Shown in pieces: positions 9,204-19,048 of a stretch of DNA of 64,000 bases (position 1 is the first letter of the stretch; every line of letters begins with the position of its first letter). The notes under the pieces are model-generated. The model saw nothing but the letters and a program-made list of their open reading frames with translations, was not told the DNA's origin and did no database searches. Source of the DNA: Acerihabitans arboris (GTDB taxonomy: Bacteria > Pseudomonadota > Gammaproteobacteria > Enterobacterales > Enterobacteriaceae). The translations under genes were made by a program, and so were the position numbers. Where the stretch lies: assembly GCF_010131535.1 (NCBI RefSeq), contig NZ_WUBS01000004.1, positions 124,001-188,000 of the forward strand. Reading direction: 5' to 3'.

Positions 9204-9412
9204 CAACCACCTCTCTCTTATCATCAAGATAATAAAATATTATTTATCTAATTTTAAACCTAATAAGTATACCAGCTTAAGAAGAAGGTGCCTGATGAAA
9301 GGAGGTGTTTGATAAAAAATTAGGACAATTACCCATTTTAGAACGGGTTAAAAATTAATAACTTGGCTGCTCAAATAACCGACAAACGGTTGACTGCGCA
9401 ACTGTCGCCGGC

Positions 9413-10426
9413 TTACTCGGTGGAAAGCATTAACCGCAGCCTGCCGCCCAAACCCCAGACCTGGCACTGCCATGCATTGCAGTGCTGGCTGATCTGGTTA
9501 AGGTAGGCGCCGCTCATGGTGCCCAGTGGAACCCCGCTATTGAGCTGAATTTGCTGGTTATTGGCGCTGAGCGTTGCGTTTAATCCCGCCGATACCAAAA
9601 TCAGGTTATTCAGGCCGCGGTGGTAATACCCCACCAGCAACGGGAACTGCCCTTCAAGGTTGGCTTTGCGCAGCAACTGGTTGACCTGCTTGAGCAGCGT
9701 GGTGAGCTCGGGCAGCCGATGGGCGCGATTGGCCAGGTGCGCTTGCAGTAAGCCGTTGAACAGGGCGCGCAGCAGCAGCGCCGCCAATACCCCCTTTTCT
9801 TCCGCCCTGGTCACGTCCAGGCAGTAAAACGCCAGATCGTGTTCGGATAACGCGGCGATATCCAGCACCAGCCCCGGCTGCTCGGCCATGGTGAGCTGCC
9901 TGTAATTGACCCGGCAGCGGGCAATATTCTGCTGCACCGGCGGCTGGAGCTGCTTCAGCAGTTTTGCCGCGGCGCCGGGATGCTGGCTCAACGCGTCCCA
10001 GTCCTGGAACAACTGTTCCTCTTCGTCGACCTGGGAGGTGAACATATCGGGATAAAGGCAGCCGAGCACGGTTTCCCGTAAACGTACAAAATCGTCAAGC
10101 GGCTTGAGCAGCACGTCCTGCACGCCAAGACGCAGCACTTTGGCGATATCGGTCATCTGATCGGTGCCGGACACCACCAGCACCGGCGTGGAGATATCAA
10201 ACGATCGGAAACGTTCCACAAACGTCAGTCCGTTCATTTCAGCCATTTCAAGATCGCAGATGACCAGATCCGGTTTGGTGGATGGCAGCATTTTCAACGC
10301 CTCGCCGCCATGGGATGCTTCATGAACCACGGCGCCCAGCGATTGGAGAAATTGCGTCAGTACGGCGCGGAAAACGGGTTCGTCCTCAACAACTAAAATT
10401 TGTTTGTTTACTAACGGCTTCGCCAT
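9413..10426 (-). CDS. rssB: RssB (Hnr), response regulator and adaptor for RpoS degradation
   Basis: A 337-residue two-component receiver protein that delivers sigma-S to ClpXP in growing cells. The receiver domain covers residues 1-125. With the start at 10426 (second of two adjacent Met codons) the phosphoacceptor becomes Asp58 (ICDLEM), as in E. coli. The C-terminal half resembles a degenerate PP2C-type phosphatase fold and ends GGRLRLMLSTE, very close to E. coli. The E. coli neighbour rssA is missing here, although galU and ychJ keep their places. Confidence 0.95.
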   Translation of the reverse strand: MAKPLVNKQILVVEDEPVFRAVLTQFLQSLGAVVHEASHGGEALKMLPSTKPDLVICDLEMAEMNGLTFVERFRSFDISTPVLVVSGTDQMTDIAKVLRLGVQDVLLKPLDDFVRLRETVLGCLYPDMFTSQVDEEEQLFQDWDALSQHPGAAAKLLKQLQPPVQQNIARCRVNYRQLTMAEQPGLVLDIAALSEHDLAFYCLDVTRAEEKGVLAALLLRALFNGLLQAHLANRAHRLPELTTLLKQVNQLLRKANLEGQFPLLVGYYHRGLNNLILVSAGLNATLSANNQQIQLNSGVPLGTMSGAYLNQISQHCNAWQCQVWGLGGRLRLMLSTE

Positions 10427-10890
10427 CAAAGACCTCTTATTCCAACCAGCTTATCAGCGGCTCATACAGACCACTTTTAGTTTTGATAACTTTCAGGGGC
10501 TGATTAGTGTGATGCTTAAAATTCATGCTTTCCTGTGCTTGACCGTTAATCGGCTCCTACTGACTACCGACATCTCCCCTGAAGCCCTATTCAATACGCC
10601 GAATAACTGTCCAACGACGTTAAAATGATGTTGCCTAAGTAAGGAGCGTAGTAGTCATTAGGTAAAAATGCACCCTATCCGGGCAAAATCATGGAGGTTT
10701 AACTGCACTTTGACAAGGATAAATAGCCATTTCATTGAAAAACCATATGCTTTTTTGTTCAAAATCATTGATTTTTTGCCATGGCTTTTGGTATGGCATA
10801 AAATAGCCGATTTTATTGCTTGTACCGGGCCAGGATCGGCCGGTTCGGCTAACCTGCGCCGACGTTAACGTCGCCATTAGAAGAGGTTTT
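10427..10890. other. Gene-free region between rssB and ychJ
   Basis: A 464-base region divergent between rssB and ychJ. In E. coli this interval contains rssA; no patatin-like frame or remnant is visible. The stretch is AT-rich around 10680-10810 and then carries GCCAT/ATGGC arms near 10779-10798 and a perfect 14-bp palindrome CGACGTTAACGTCG at 10860-10873, just before the ychJ ribosome-binding site. I recognise nothing else. Confidence 0.6.
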
Positions 10891-11355
10891 GTGGATATTA
10901 CTTGTCCCTGCGACAGCGGCCGGTTACTGGACCACTGCTGTGGTCCATTTATCAGCGGCGCCCGCCATCCCGGTACGCCGGCAGAATTGATGCGCTCGCG
11001 TTATACCGCGTTTGCGCAGCGGAACATCGATTACCTGGTGGCCACCTGGCATCCCGATTGCCAGGCTTCGCGCTGGCGCGCCGAATTGGCCGGGCAATGC
11101 GCCGCTACGCAGTGGCGCGGCCTCACCCTCAGGGAAGAATCCGCCGGAAAAAACGCCCAGGAAGGTTTTGTGGAATTTATCGCCCGTTTTTTTGACGTGC
11201 AGCGACAACGGCCGGGATTTATCCACGAGCGCTCACGCTTTGTCCGAATGGACGATCGCTGGTATTATATCGACGGCCTGCATAAGCAGCCCGCCAGGAA
11301 CGACCCTTGCCCCTGCGGTTCGGGTAAAAAATATAAGAAGTGTTGTGGACACTGA
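10891..11355 (+). CDS. ychJ: YchJ, SEC-C metal-binding motif protein
   Basis: A 154-residue protein with a Cys-rich N-terminus (CPCDSG...CC), a central NTF2-like domain (LMRSRYTAF and [17 protein letters not shown]) and a C-terminal SEC-C zinc motif ([17 protein letters not shown]). Cellular role unknown. The GTG at 10891 is preferred: it follows the site AAGAGG, its product aligns with E. coli YchJ, and the upstream part of the open frame (from 10816) has no counterpart. Confidence 0.9.
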   Translation: MDITCPCDSGRLLDHCCGPFISGARHPGTPAELMRSRYTAFAQRNIDYLVATWHPDCQASRWRAELAGQCAATQWRGLTLREESAGKNAQEGFVEFIARFFDVQRQRPGFIHERSRFVRMDDRWYYIDGLHKQPARNDPCPCGSGKKYKKCCGH

Positions 11356-11421
11356 GCCGGTCGCGCTTTCCCGATCGGCGCTTCATGACAGATTATCGGC
11401 TTCGACAGGATCAGCAAGTTA

Positions 11422-12270
11422 ATGCAGTCGCAAACTATACAGAGAAAAATTTTACGCACCATTTGCCCGGATGAAAAAGGCCTGATCGCGCAAATCACCA
11501 GTATTTGCTTCAGTCACCATCTTAATATCGTGCAAAATAATGAATATGTTGATCACCGCAGCGGGCGTTTTTTTATGCGCACCGAGCTAGAAGGCTTGTT
11601 TGATGACGAGCGGCTGCTGGCCGATCTCGACCGGGTTTTGCCGTCGGGTACGCAACGCGAGCTGAACCAGGCCGGGCGGCGGCGTATCGTGGTCCTGGTG
11701 ACCAAGGAAGCCCACTGCCTGGGCGATCTGCTGATGAAAAGCGCCTACGGCGGGCTGGATGTGGATATCGCGGCGGTGATTGGCAATCACGACACGCTGC
11801 GTATCCTGGTGGAGCGTTTTGATATCCCCTTTCATCTGGTCAGCCACGAGGGCTTTTCCCGCGAGGAGCATGACGCGCGCATGGCGGAACAGATAGACCG
11901 GTACAGCCCTGATTACGTGGTGCTGGCGAAATATATGCGTGTCCTGACCCCTACTTTCGTGCGTCATTATCCCAACCAGCTGATAAATATCCATCACTCG
12001 TTCCTGCCGGCCTTTATCGGCGCGAAGCCTTATCACCAGGCTTACGAGCGCGGCGTCAAGATCATCGGCGCCACCGCCCATTACGTAAACGATGATCTGG
12101 ACGAGGGACCGATCATCAGCCAGGACGTGATTAACGTCGATCACACCTACACCGCCGAGGATATGATGCGCGCCGGTCGCGATGTCGAAAAAAACGTCCT
12201 CAGCCGGGCGTTGTACCGGGTACTGGCGCAGCGCGTATTTGTTTACGGCAACCGCACCATCATTTTGTGA
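11422..12270 (+). CDS. purU: Formyltetrahydrofolate deformylase
   Basis: A 282-residue enzyme that hydrolyses 10-formyl-tetrahydrofolate to formate and tetrahydrofolate, supplying formate to PurT and balancing one-carbon pools. Residues 8-80 form an ACT domain (TICPDEKGLIAQIT). The formyl-transferase-like catalytic domain follows, with the loop INIHHSFLPAFIGAKPYHQA and the catalytic aspartate in YVNDDLDEGPI near residue 225. Length and gene order (ychJ-purU-tRNA-Tyr) are as in E. coli. Confidence 0.96.
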   Translation: MQSQTIQRKILRTICPDEKGLIAQITSICFSHHLNIVQNNEYVDHRSGRFFMRTELEGLFDDERLLADLDRVLPSGTQRELNQAGRRRIVVLVTKEAHCLGDLLMKSAYGGLDVDIAAVIGNHDTLRILVERFDIPFHLVSHEGFSREEHDARMAEQIDRYSPDYVVLAKYMRVLTPTFVRHYPNQLINIHHSFLPAFIGAKPYHQAYERGVKIIGATAHYVNDDLDEGPIISQDVINVDHTYTAEDMMRAGRDVEKNVLSRALYRVLAQRVFVYGNRTIIL

Positions 12271-12391
12271 TGAAACCCGGGTCGGAGCGGCTAATGGTAT
12301 GGATATCCGCCGCCTCCGCCGTCGACATGGCGGCTTTTGCCGCCTTATGTTGAAAAAACCGGCAAGTGAATCATTTAACGCGACTTTGCTC

Positions 12392-12429
12392 TTTACAGCG
12401 CCGCCTTATTTGATATGATGCGCCCCGCT
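12392..12429 (+). promoter_or_regulatory. Stringently controlled promoter of tRNA-Tyr
   Basis: A -35 TTTACA (12392-12397), a 16-base spacer and a -10 TATGAT (12414-12419) are followed by the GC-rich discriminator GCGCCCCGC. These elements correspond to the classical E. coli tyrT promoter, whose discriminator makes it sensitive to ppGpp. Confidence 0.85.
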
Positions 12430-12454
12430 TGACGAGATAATCGTTTATAGGCCA

Positions 12455-12520
<66 letters not shown>

Positions 12521-12539
<19 letters not shown>

Positions 12540-12630
12540 TTTCGCATACACTGCATCGCTTCCCCAAAAACGCCATACAGACAAACTTCCCGTTGGGGGA
12601 AGGATGAGAACCTTCGACCAAGGTTCGAGC
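12521..12630 (+). repeat. tRNA-Tyr tail repeat, copy A
   Basis: The first copy of a ~110-bp repeat. It begins with the last 19 bases of the tRNA-Tyr gene and runs on into downstream sequence. It is nearly identical (about four differences) to copy B, 173 bases away. Inside it, 12592-12619 is an inverted, slightly degenerate copy of the tRNA T-arm and acceptor end. This closely resembles the tandem repeats behind E. coli tyrT that give rtT RNA. Confidence 0.85.
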
Positions 12631-12693
12631 CGAGCGCAGCGAGACAACGATGCGCCAGCATCGGCCCGCAGGGTGAGGAGCGAAGCGACGAAT

Positions 12694-12803
12694 AATCCTT
12701 CCCCCACCACCATTCCGCATACACTGCATCGCTTCCCCAAAAACGCCATACAGACAAACTTCCCGTTGGGGGAAGGATGAGAACCTTCGACCGAGGTTGG
12801 ACC
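12694..12803 (+). repeat. tRNA-Tyr tail repeat, copy B
   Basis: The second copy of the repeat, starting with a 19-base fragment of the tRNA-Tyr 3' end including CCACCA and holding an inverted T-arm copy at 12765-12792. The unit period is 173 bases. The spacer between copies (12631-12693) is GC-rich and not repeated. xthA starts 84 bases later. Confidence 0.85.
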
Positions 12804-12886
12804 TCCACCTTCATCCAAGGTTGCGCCGTTTGAAAGCCTTTCCTTTTCTGCTACCATCACTTATCACCTCTCTGATGGCGCCAACC

Positions 12887-13693
12887 ATGAAGTTTGTCTC
12901 CTTTAACATCAACGGGCTACGAGCCAGACCCCACCAGCTTGCGGCCATTATCGAGCAGCACCGGCCCGACGTCATCGGGCTACAGGAAACCAAGGTGCAT
13001 GACGATATGTTCCCGCTGGAAGAGGTCTCCCGGCACGGCTACCACGTTTATTACCATGGTCAAAAAGGGCATTACGGCGTAGCGCTGCTGTGCCGGGAAC
13101 AGCCGCTGGCGATACGCCGGGGATTTTCCAGCGACGATATCGACGCCCAGCGCCGCATCATCATGGCCGATTTTGCCACTCCCCAAGGTATCCTGACACT
13201 GGTCAACGGCTATTTTCCCCAGGGGGAAAGCCGCGATCATCCGATCAAATTTCCCGCCAAGCAGCGCTTCTACCAGGATTTGCAGCAGTACGTCGAGCAA
13301 AATCACAACGCGCAATCCCTGCTGCTGATCATGGGCGATCTGAATATCAGCCCCACCGACCTGGATATCGGCATCGGCGAAGAGAGCCGCAAGCGCTGGC
13401 TACGCACCGGCAAATGCTCATTTTTGCCCGAAGAGCGGGAATGGCTGGGACGGCTGCATGCATGGGGACTGATCGATACCTACCGCCATCAATTTCCCGA
13501 CAGCGCCGACCGGTTCTCGTGGTTTGATTACCGTTCGCGCGGATTTGATGAAAACCGCGGACTGCGCATCGACCTGCTGCTGGCCTCGCCGCTGCTGGCG
13601 CAGACCTGCGCCGCCACCGGCATTGACTATGACATCCGCGCCATGGAAAAACCGTCGGACCATGCGCCGGTATGGGCGGATTTCACCCTGTGA
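12887..13693 (+). CDS. xthA: Exodeoxyribonuclease III
   Basis: A 268-residue AP endonuclease and 3'-5' exonuclease of base-excision repair. The active-site elements are visible: NINGLRA near the N-terminus, QETKVHDD (metal-binding Glu34), GDLNISPTD (Asp151/Asn153) and the C-terminal SDHAPVW (His259). Start ATG 12887 ([10 protein letters not shown]) matches E. coli XthA; the 30 codons open upstream run into the repeat region and are excluded. Its stop overlaps the start of nudG. Confidence 0.97.
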   Translation: MKFVSFNINGLRARPHQLAAIIEQHRPDVIGLQETKVHDDMFPLEEVSRHGYHVYYHGQKGHYGVALLCREQPLAIRRGFSSDDIDAQRRIIMADFATPQGILTLVNGYFPQGESRDHPIKFPAKQRFYQDLQQYVEQNHNAQSLLLIMGDLNISPTDLDIGIGEESRKRWLRTGKCSFLPEEREWLGRLHAWGLIDTYRHQFPDSADRFSWFDYRSRGFDENRGLRIDLLLASPLLAQTCAATGIDYDIRAMEKPSDHAPVWADFTL

Positions 13694-14091
13694 CGGCATC
13701 GTTGCCGCCCATTGAGGTGGTGGCGGCCGTTATCGAGCATGAGGGCAGGATATTACTGGCGCGCCGGGACGGCCGGCGCGACCAGGCGGGCCTGTGGGAA
13801 TTTCCCGGCGGCAAAATGGAAGCCGGCGAAAGCCAGACGCAGGCACTGCGGCGTGAGCTCAGGGAAGAATTGTCCATTGATGCCCGCGTTGGGGCGTATA
13901 TCGCCAGCGAATACATTAGCTTACCTGACCGGCGGATGATGCTGCACGCGTGGCACGTGCCCGCTTTTGGCGGCAAGATTGAGTTACACTGTCACAGCGA
14001 AATAGCCTGGGTTACGCCGGCAACCGCCGTAACCTACGCGCTGGCGCCCGCGGATGTGCCCATACTACAGGCATTTATGCGCCTAAAGTGA
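13690..14091 (+). CDS. nudG: NudG, CTP / oxidised-nucleotide pyrophosphohydrolase
   Basis: A 133-residue Nudix hydrolase related to MutT that cleaves CTP, 5-methyl-dCTP and oxidised nucleotides. The Nudix box is [20 protein letters not shown] followed by REEL. The GTG at 13690 overlaps the xthA stop (GTGA), implying translational coupling, and the first conserved residues IEVVAAVIE lie directly after it. An alternative ATG at 13672 would overlap xthA by 22 bases and adds residues not seen in the family. Confidence 0.88.
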   Translation: MTASLPPIEVVAAVIEHEGRILLARRDGRRDQAGLWEFPGGKMEAGESQTQALRRELREELSIDARVGAYIASEYISLPDRRMMLHAWHVPAFGGKIELHCHSEIAWVTPATAVTYALAPADVPILQAFMRLK

Positions 14092-14182
14092 CAACGTCAC
14101 TCTATGTCGGCAACAGCGTTATCCAGCACGCTGGCCGGATACAGCCTTGCCTGAAACCACACGCCATAAGTGACGGCGTCAC
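14087..14182. repeat. Two GTGAC-N3-GTCAC palindromes in the nudG-topB gap
   Basis: AGTGAC-AAC-GTCACT (14087-14101, overlapping the nudG stop) and GTGAC-GGC-GTCAC (14170-14182, just beyond the topB stop) are similar small palindromes placed at the two convergent gene ends. They may act as weak terminators; neither has a T tract. Confidence 0.4.
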
Positions 14183-14190
14183 GGTCGGCC

Positions 14191-16134
14191 TCAGGCGGCG
14201 CCCGCCTGCGGTTTGGGGGGGGATTTAGCTGCGCGGCGCAACGGTTTTTTAGCCTGCGCGCCCTTGGCCGCGGCCGGCGGCAGCCCTCGCAGGGACGGCG
14301 GCGACGGCTGCCGCCGCGCCTGCTGGATCAGGCTGTGCAGAGCGGAGGTCAAGGGCTGCATAAAGTCCTCGTAGCGACACTGCTTCTCGCTGATCTTGGT
14401 TAGGGTTGCTTCCCAATGCGCGGTCATATCCGGACTGGCGGCGCTGGGCGGCAAGGCGTGGATCAGGCCGCGTCCGGTAGGCGTAGACAGGATATTGCGC
14501 CCTTTCTTAACCAAAAAACCCCGCGTGAACAGCAACTCGATAATCCCGGCGCGGGTGGCCTCGGTGCCCAACCCGTCGGTGGCGCGCAGAATTTTTTTCA
14601 ATTCCTTGTCCTGCACAAACCGCGCGATACCGGTCATGGCGGACAATAGCGTCGCGTCATTGAACGGCCTGGGCGGCTGGGTCTCGCGGGAAACCACTTC
14701 GCCTGACTCGCACAGCAGCTCATCCCCTTTCGCCACCACCGGCAGCGGCGTGCCGTCGTTCTCCTCGTCGCGCTCCTTGCCGCCCAGAAGAGTTCGCCAG
14801 CCGGCCTCGGCCAGAAAACGCGCCTTGGCGACGAACTTGCCGCCGGCGATATCCAGGTTGATCACGCAGCGGCGGAACATCGCGTCGGCGCAGAACTGCA
14901 TCAGGTATTGCCTGGCCACCAGCGCATAGACCTTTTGCTCATTCTCGGTCAGCGCCGTTTTGCTGCTGCGGGCGGTGGGGATAATGGCATGATGCGCATC
15001 GACCTTTTTATCATCCCAGGCGCGGTTTTTCTGTTGTATATCAAACGTCGCCTGGGTCATCAGATCCGGCTGGTGGGCATTGATGGCGCCCAGTACCGCC
15101 TGGCGGCCGGCAAAATGCTCTTCCGGCAGGTAACGGCAGTCCGACCGGGGATAGGTAATCAGCTTATGGGTTTCATACAGGCGCTGGCACACATCCAGCA
15201 CCTGCTGGGCGCTCAGCCCGTGGCGCCTGGCGGCTTCGATCTGCAGGGTTGACAGCGAGAAAGGCAACGGCGGAACCTCGGCTTCCCGCTTATCCTGGTA
15301 GAGCGTCACCCGCGCGGGCTGGCCGGCGATACGCGTGACCACATGATCCGCCAGCGTACGGTGCAGCAGGCGACCCTCTTCGTCCTGATAGGATTCGCAG
15401 GCTTCGCTGGGCACCCAAAGCGCCACAAAACGTTCTTGTGACGGTGTCACAATATGCGCCTTGACCTCAAAAAAGGTTTTCGGCGCGAAATTTTCAATTT
15501 CTTCATCGCGCTTGACCACCAGCCCCAGCACCGGCGTTTGCACGCGGCCCACCGATAATACCCCCTGGTAACCGGCGTTGCGGCCAAGCAGGGTGTAGGC
15601 GCGGGTCATGTTGATGCCGTACAGCCAATCGGCCCGGGCGCGCGCCAGCGCGGATACGCACAGCGGGATAAATTCACGGTTCTCGCGCAGGCGGGTTATG
15701 GCTTTGCTCACCGCCTGCGGATTAAGATCGTTGACCAGGCAGCGCTTGGCGTTGCGGCGTTTATCGCCGCTAAGCGCCAGGTAATCGAGCACCTCGTCCA
15801 CCAGCAGTTGACCTTCGCGGTCCGGGTCGCCGGCGTGGATCACTTCCGAGGCGTCGGCCAGCAGTTTTTTCACTACATTTAGCTGCTTTTGCACCGACGG
15901 CCGCGGCTGGAGCCGCCATTTTTGCGGCACGATGGGCAAATCGGCCAGCGACCAGCGGGCGTAACGTGCGTCATAGGCGTCGGGCTGCGCCTGCTCCAGG
16001 AGATGACCGATACACCAGGTCACCACATGGTCCGGCCCGCAGGCAATATAACCGTCGCCCCGGCGGTGGGGTTGCGGCAATACGTCGGCAATCGCCCGGG
16101 CCAGGCTGGGTTTCTCAGCAATAAAAAGCTGCAT
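14191..16134 (-). CDS. topB: DNA topoisomerase III
   Basis: A 647-residue type IA topoisomerase that decatenates DNA and helps resolve converging replication forks. The Toprim domain is at the N-terminus ([20 protein letters not shown], and AGDPDREGQ at about residues 101-109). The catalytic tyrosine is in [11 protein letters not shown] near residue 328. The C-terminal tail is basic and Ala/Pro-rich. Length is close to E. coli TopB (653). In E. coli selD lies between topB and ydjA; here only about 160 bases separate them. Confidence 0.97.
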   Translation of the reverse strand: MQLFIAEKPSLARAIADVLPQPHRRGDGYIACGPDHVVTWCIGHLLEQAQPDAYDARYARWSLADLPIVPQKWRLQPRPSVQKQLNVVKKLLADASEVIHAGDPDREGQLLVDEVLDYLALSGDKRRNAKRCLVNDLNPQAVSKAITRLRENREFIPLCVSALARARADWLYGINMTRAYTLLGRNAGYQGVLSVGRVQTPVLGLVVKRDEEIENFAPKTFFEVKAHIVTPSQERFVALWVPSEACESYQDEEGRLLHRTLADHVVTRIAGQPARVTLYQDKREAEVPPLPFSLSTLQIEAARRHGLSAQQVLDVCQRLYETHKLITYPRSDCRYLPEEHFAGRQAVLGAINAHQPDLMTQATFDIQQKNRAWDDKKVDAHHAIIPTARSSKTALTENEQKVYALVARQYLMQFCADAMFRRCVINLDIAGGKFVAKARFLAEAGWRTLLGGKERDEENDGTPLPVVAKGDELLCESGEVVSRETQPPRPFNDATLLSAMTGIARFVQDKELKKILRATDGLGTEATRAGIIELLFTRGFLVKKGRNILSTPTGRGLIHALPPSAASPDMTAHWEATLTKISEKQCRYEDFMQPLTSALHSLIQQARRQPSPPSLRGLPPAAAKGAQAKKPLRRAAKSPPKPQAGAA

Positions 16135-16295
16135 CGCGCACCATCAGGTTTAACTTTTTCATACCGGCCGCCAGGGCCGGATTCACGGGCCTCAGGATAC
16201 CATTGTTGCACGGACTGCGCCACGCGCCGTCAAGGCACCAGGCGTACGGCGGGTCGGCGGGTCGGCGGTGAAATATCCCGCGCCGAGCGGCAACG

Positions 16296-16847
16296 CTAGA
16301 AGTGGCGCACGAACGGCTCCGTTTCCGGCGGCAGGATGGTGGTGGACGCTTTTAACTGCGGGGTGCCCAAATACAGAAAACCGACGATTTCATCCTGCTC
16401 ACGGCAGCCGAAAGCCTGTTTCACCGCGGGCGCCGTCGCCCAGAGCCCGGTGCGCCAGATGCCGTTGAATCCCTGCGCCAGGGCGGCCATCTGCATCGCC
16501 TGCACCGCGCAGCCCGCCGATACCACCTGCTCCCAGTGGGGAACCTTGGTCTGGGTATCGCACCAGGCCAGCACGGCGATAATCATCGGCGCCCTGAAAG
16601 GCGACTGCCCGGCCTTTTCCATGCCCTTTTCATCCAATCCGGCGGCCAGGGCGGACTGGTGCAGCAGCTCGCTAAAACGCGTACGCCCTTCTCCTTCTAT
16701 TATTACAAACCGCCAGGGTTGCAGCGCGCCGTGATCGGGGGCGCGCATGCCGGCGCGGATGATATTATCCAGGGCCTCGCCGGCCGGAGCCGGCTCGGCA
16801 AGTCTTGACGCCGAGCGCCGGTTTAACAAAAGTTCTAATGCATCCAT
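16296..16847 (-). CDS. ydjA: YdjA, nitroreductase-family flavoprotein
   Basis: A 183-residue FMN-dependent oxidoreductase of the minimal nitroreductase type; physiological substrate unknown. It shows the FMN-binding start [16 protein letters not shown], the loop [13 protein letters not shown] and the C-terminal GFLYLGTPQ. The start at 16847 is chosen over the Met eight codons upstream because it aligns with E. coli YdjA and has an AGGAGT ribosome-binding site. Confidence 0.95.
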   Translation of the reverse strand: MDALELLLNRRSASRLAEPAPAGEALDNIIRAGMRAPDHGALQPWRFVIIEGEGRTRFSELLHQSALAAGLDEKGMEKAGQSPFRAPMIIAVLAWCDTQTKVPHWEQVVSAGCAVQAMQMAALAQGFNGIWRTGLWATAPAVKQAFGCREQDEIVGFLYLGTPQLKASTTILPPETEPFVRHF

Positions 16848-17099
16848 TACCTTACTCCTGATGTTGGGCATAACGACTACGTTAACATATGCCCTTGGCT
16901 GGAAACAGTATGACGCTTTTTAAGCGGATTTTTTATGATCTTAAATGCTGACTTTTGGCGGAGGGATCTTTAGGATACCTGACAACATACTCTCATCGGC
17001 ATTGTGACGAATACTCATCCACCGCGACATTGACAGGTAAACGTCGCTGGGTTGATTTTAGATTATGATTCCTGCACACGTAGTTTTTATGGAGAACAC

Positions 17100-18950
17100 A
17101 TGCGCACATTGTGGCGAATAATTTCCGGCCCGTTCAGGTGGTGCTGGCGTTTGTTGAATTTCATCCGCGAATTTATCCTTAACCTTTTCCTTATTTTCAT
17201 TATTGTCATCTGCGTAGGCATTTACCTGCAAATGCACCTGTCGGCGCCGGAGCCTGGCAAAGGCGCGCTGCTGGTGGATCTTACCGGGGTGGTGCAGGAT
17301 AAGCCGTCGGTCAATAATAAATTCCGTCAAATCGGCCGAGAGCTGCTGGGCGCGTCCAGTAATCGTTTACAGGAAAACTCGTTGTTTGACGTGGTGGATA
17401 TGCTGCGCCAGGCCAAAACGGATAAGAATATTACCGGCCTGGTGCTGTCGCTAAAGGATTTTGCCGGCGCCGACCAGACATCGCTGCAATATATCGGCAA
17501 GGCGCTGCGCGAGTTCCGCGACAGCGGCAAGCCCATCTACGCCGCTGGCGACAGTTATGACCAGGCGCAATATTTTCTGGCCAGCTTCGCCAATAAAATC
17601 TACCTCACGCCCCAGGGCGCGGTCGACCTCCATGGCCTGGCCACCAATAACCTGTACTACAAATCGTTGCTGGATAAATTAAAGGTCAATACCCATATCT
17701 TCCGGGTCGGCACCTACAAATCCGCGGTCGAGCCGTTCCTGCGCGATGACATGTCCCCCGCCGCCCGTGATGCCGATGGACGCTGGCTCGGCCAGTTATG
17801 GCAGCACTACCTGGATACCGTGGCCGCCAACCGCCAGATAACGCCGCAGCAGCTGTTCCCTGGCGCCCAGGCGATGCTGGCCGGCCTGCGGTCCGCCGGC
17901 GGCGATACCGCGCAGTTTGCGCTAGCGAATAAGTGGGTCGATACCGTCGCCTCGCGCGTGGCCATCGAAGCGGAGATGACCAAGGCGTTTGGCTGGAATA
18001 AAGAGAAAAAAGCGTTTAACTCCGTCAGTATCTATGATTACCAAACGCCGCAGCCGCCGCAGAAAGGCGGCCAGATTGCGGTAATCTTCGCCAGCGGCGC
18101 GATCGTCGATGGTCCGGAAACCCCTGGGTCGGTCGGTGGCGACACCACCGCCGGGCAAATCCGCGACGCCCGGCTGGATCCGGAAGTGAAGGCCATCGTG
18201 TTCAGGGTCAACAGCCCCGGCGGCAGCGTCAGCGCCTCCGAGATGATTCGATCCGAACTTGAGGCGGCACGCGCCGCGGGCAAACCGGTGGTCGTCTCCA
18301 TGGGCGGCATGGCCGCTTCCGGCGGCTACTGGATTTCCACCCCGGCCAATTACATCATCGCCAGCCCCAGTACCCTGACCGGCTCGATTGGTATTTTCGG
18401 CGTGATCAACACCTTTGAGGATTCCCTGGGCAGCATAGGCGTGCATACCGACGGGGTCGCCACCTCCCCGTTGGCCGACCTGTCGATTACCAAGGCCCTG
18501 CCACCGGAATTTTCGCAGATGATGCAGCTCAATATCGAAAACGGCTACCAGAACTTCATTACGCTTGTGGGTAAGGCCCGGAATAAATCCCCGGAAGAGG
18601 TCGACAAGATTGCCCAGGGCCATGTCTGGATTGGCAGCGACGCCAAGACCAACGGATTAGTCGACCAGTTGGGCGATTTTGACGACGCGGTGGCGAAAGC
18701 GGCCGAGCTGGCTAAGCTTCAGCAGCATCACCTTAACTGGTACTTTGATGAGCCAAGCCTGATTGAGCTGCTTCTGTCGCAGGCCAGCGCATCGGTTTAC
18801 GCCCATCTGCCCGCAATGATCCAGGCGTTCCTGCCGGTGCCGTCCGCGCAGGTCTCCGCGCTGTTTTCCATGCAGGCGGGGGCGTTCCCGACGCTGAACG
18901 ACCCGCAGAACCGTTATGCCTATTGCCTGACCTGCGGCGATGTCCAATAG
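17100..18950 (+). CDS. sppA: Signal peptide peptidase SppA (protease IV)
   Basis: A 616-residue inner-membrane serine protease that degrades cleaved signal peptides. One N-terminal membrane helix (about residues 24-46) precedes two ClpP-like halves. The catalytic lysine is in FRVGTYKSAVEP (first half) and the serine in SMGGMAASGGYW (second half), as in the E. coli Lys209/Ser409 dyad. ATG 17100 (MRTLWRI) has a GGAG site before it and matches E. coli. Its order before ansA and pncA is conserved. Confidence 0.97.
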   Translation: MRTLWRIISGPFRWCWRLLNFIREFILNLFLIFIIVICVGIYLQMHLSAPEPGKGALLVDLTGVVQDKPSVNNKFRQIGRELLGASSNRLQENSLFDVVDMLRQAKTDKNITGLVLSLKDFAGADQTSLQYIGKALREFRDSGKPIYAAGDSYDQAQYFLASFANKIYLTPQGAVDLHGLATNNLYYKSLLDKLKVNTHIFRVGTYKSAVEPFLRDDMSPAARDADGRWLGQLWQHYLDTVAANRQITPQQLFPGAQAMLAGLRSAGGDTAQFALANKWVDTVASRVAIEAEMTKAFGWNKEKKAFNSVSIYDYQTPQPPQKGGQIAVIFASGAIVDGPETPGSVGGDTTAGQIRDARLDPEVKAIVFRVNSPGGSVSASEMIRSELEAARAAGKPVVVSMGGMAASGGYWISTPANYIIASPSTLTGSIGIFGVINTFEDSLGSIGVHTDGVATSPLADLSITKALPPEFSQMMQLNIENGYQNFITLVGKARNKSPEEVDKIAQGHVWIGSDAKTNGLVDQLGDFDDAVAKAAELAKLQQHHLNWYFDEPSLIELLLSQASASVYAHLPAMIQAFLPVPSAQVSALFSMQAGAFPTLNDPQNRYAYCLTCGDVQ

Positions 18951-19048
18951 CGCGGTTATCATTACCGCGACCAGCCCCGGGTGGGGCTGGTGTTATTACT
19001 TCCAGCACGTATAATTAGCGTTATTATCCCGTCAATATCTGCCCTTTC

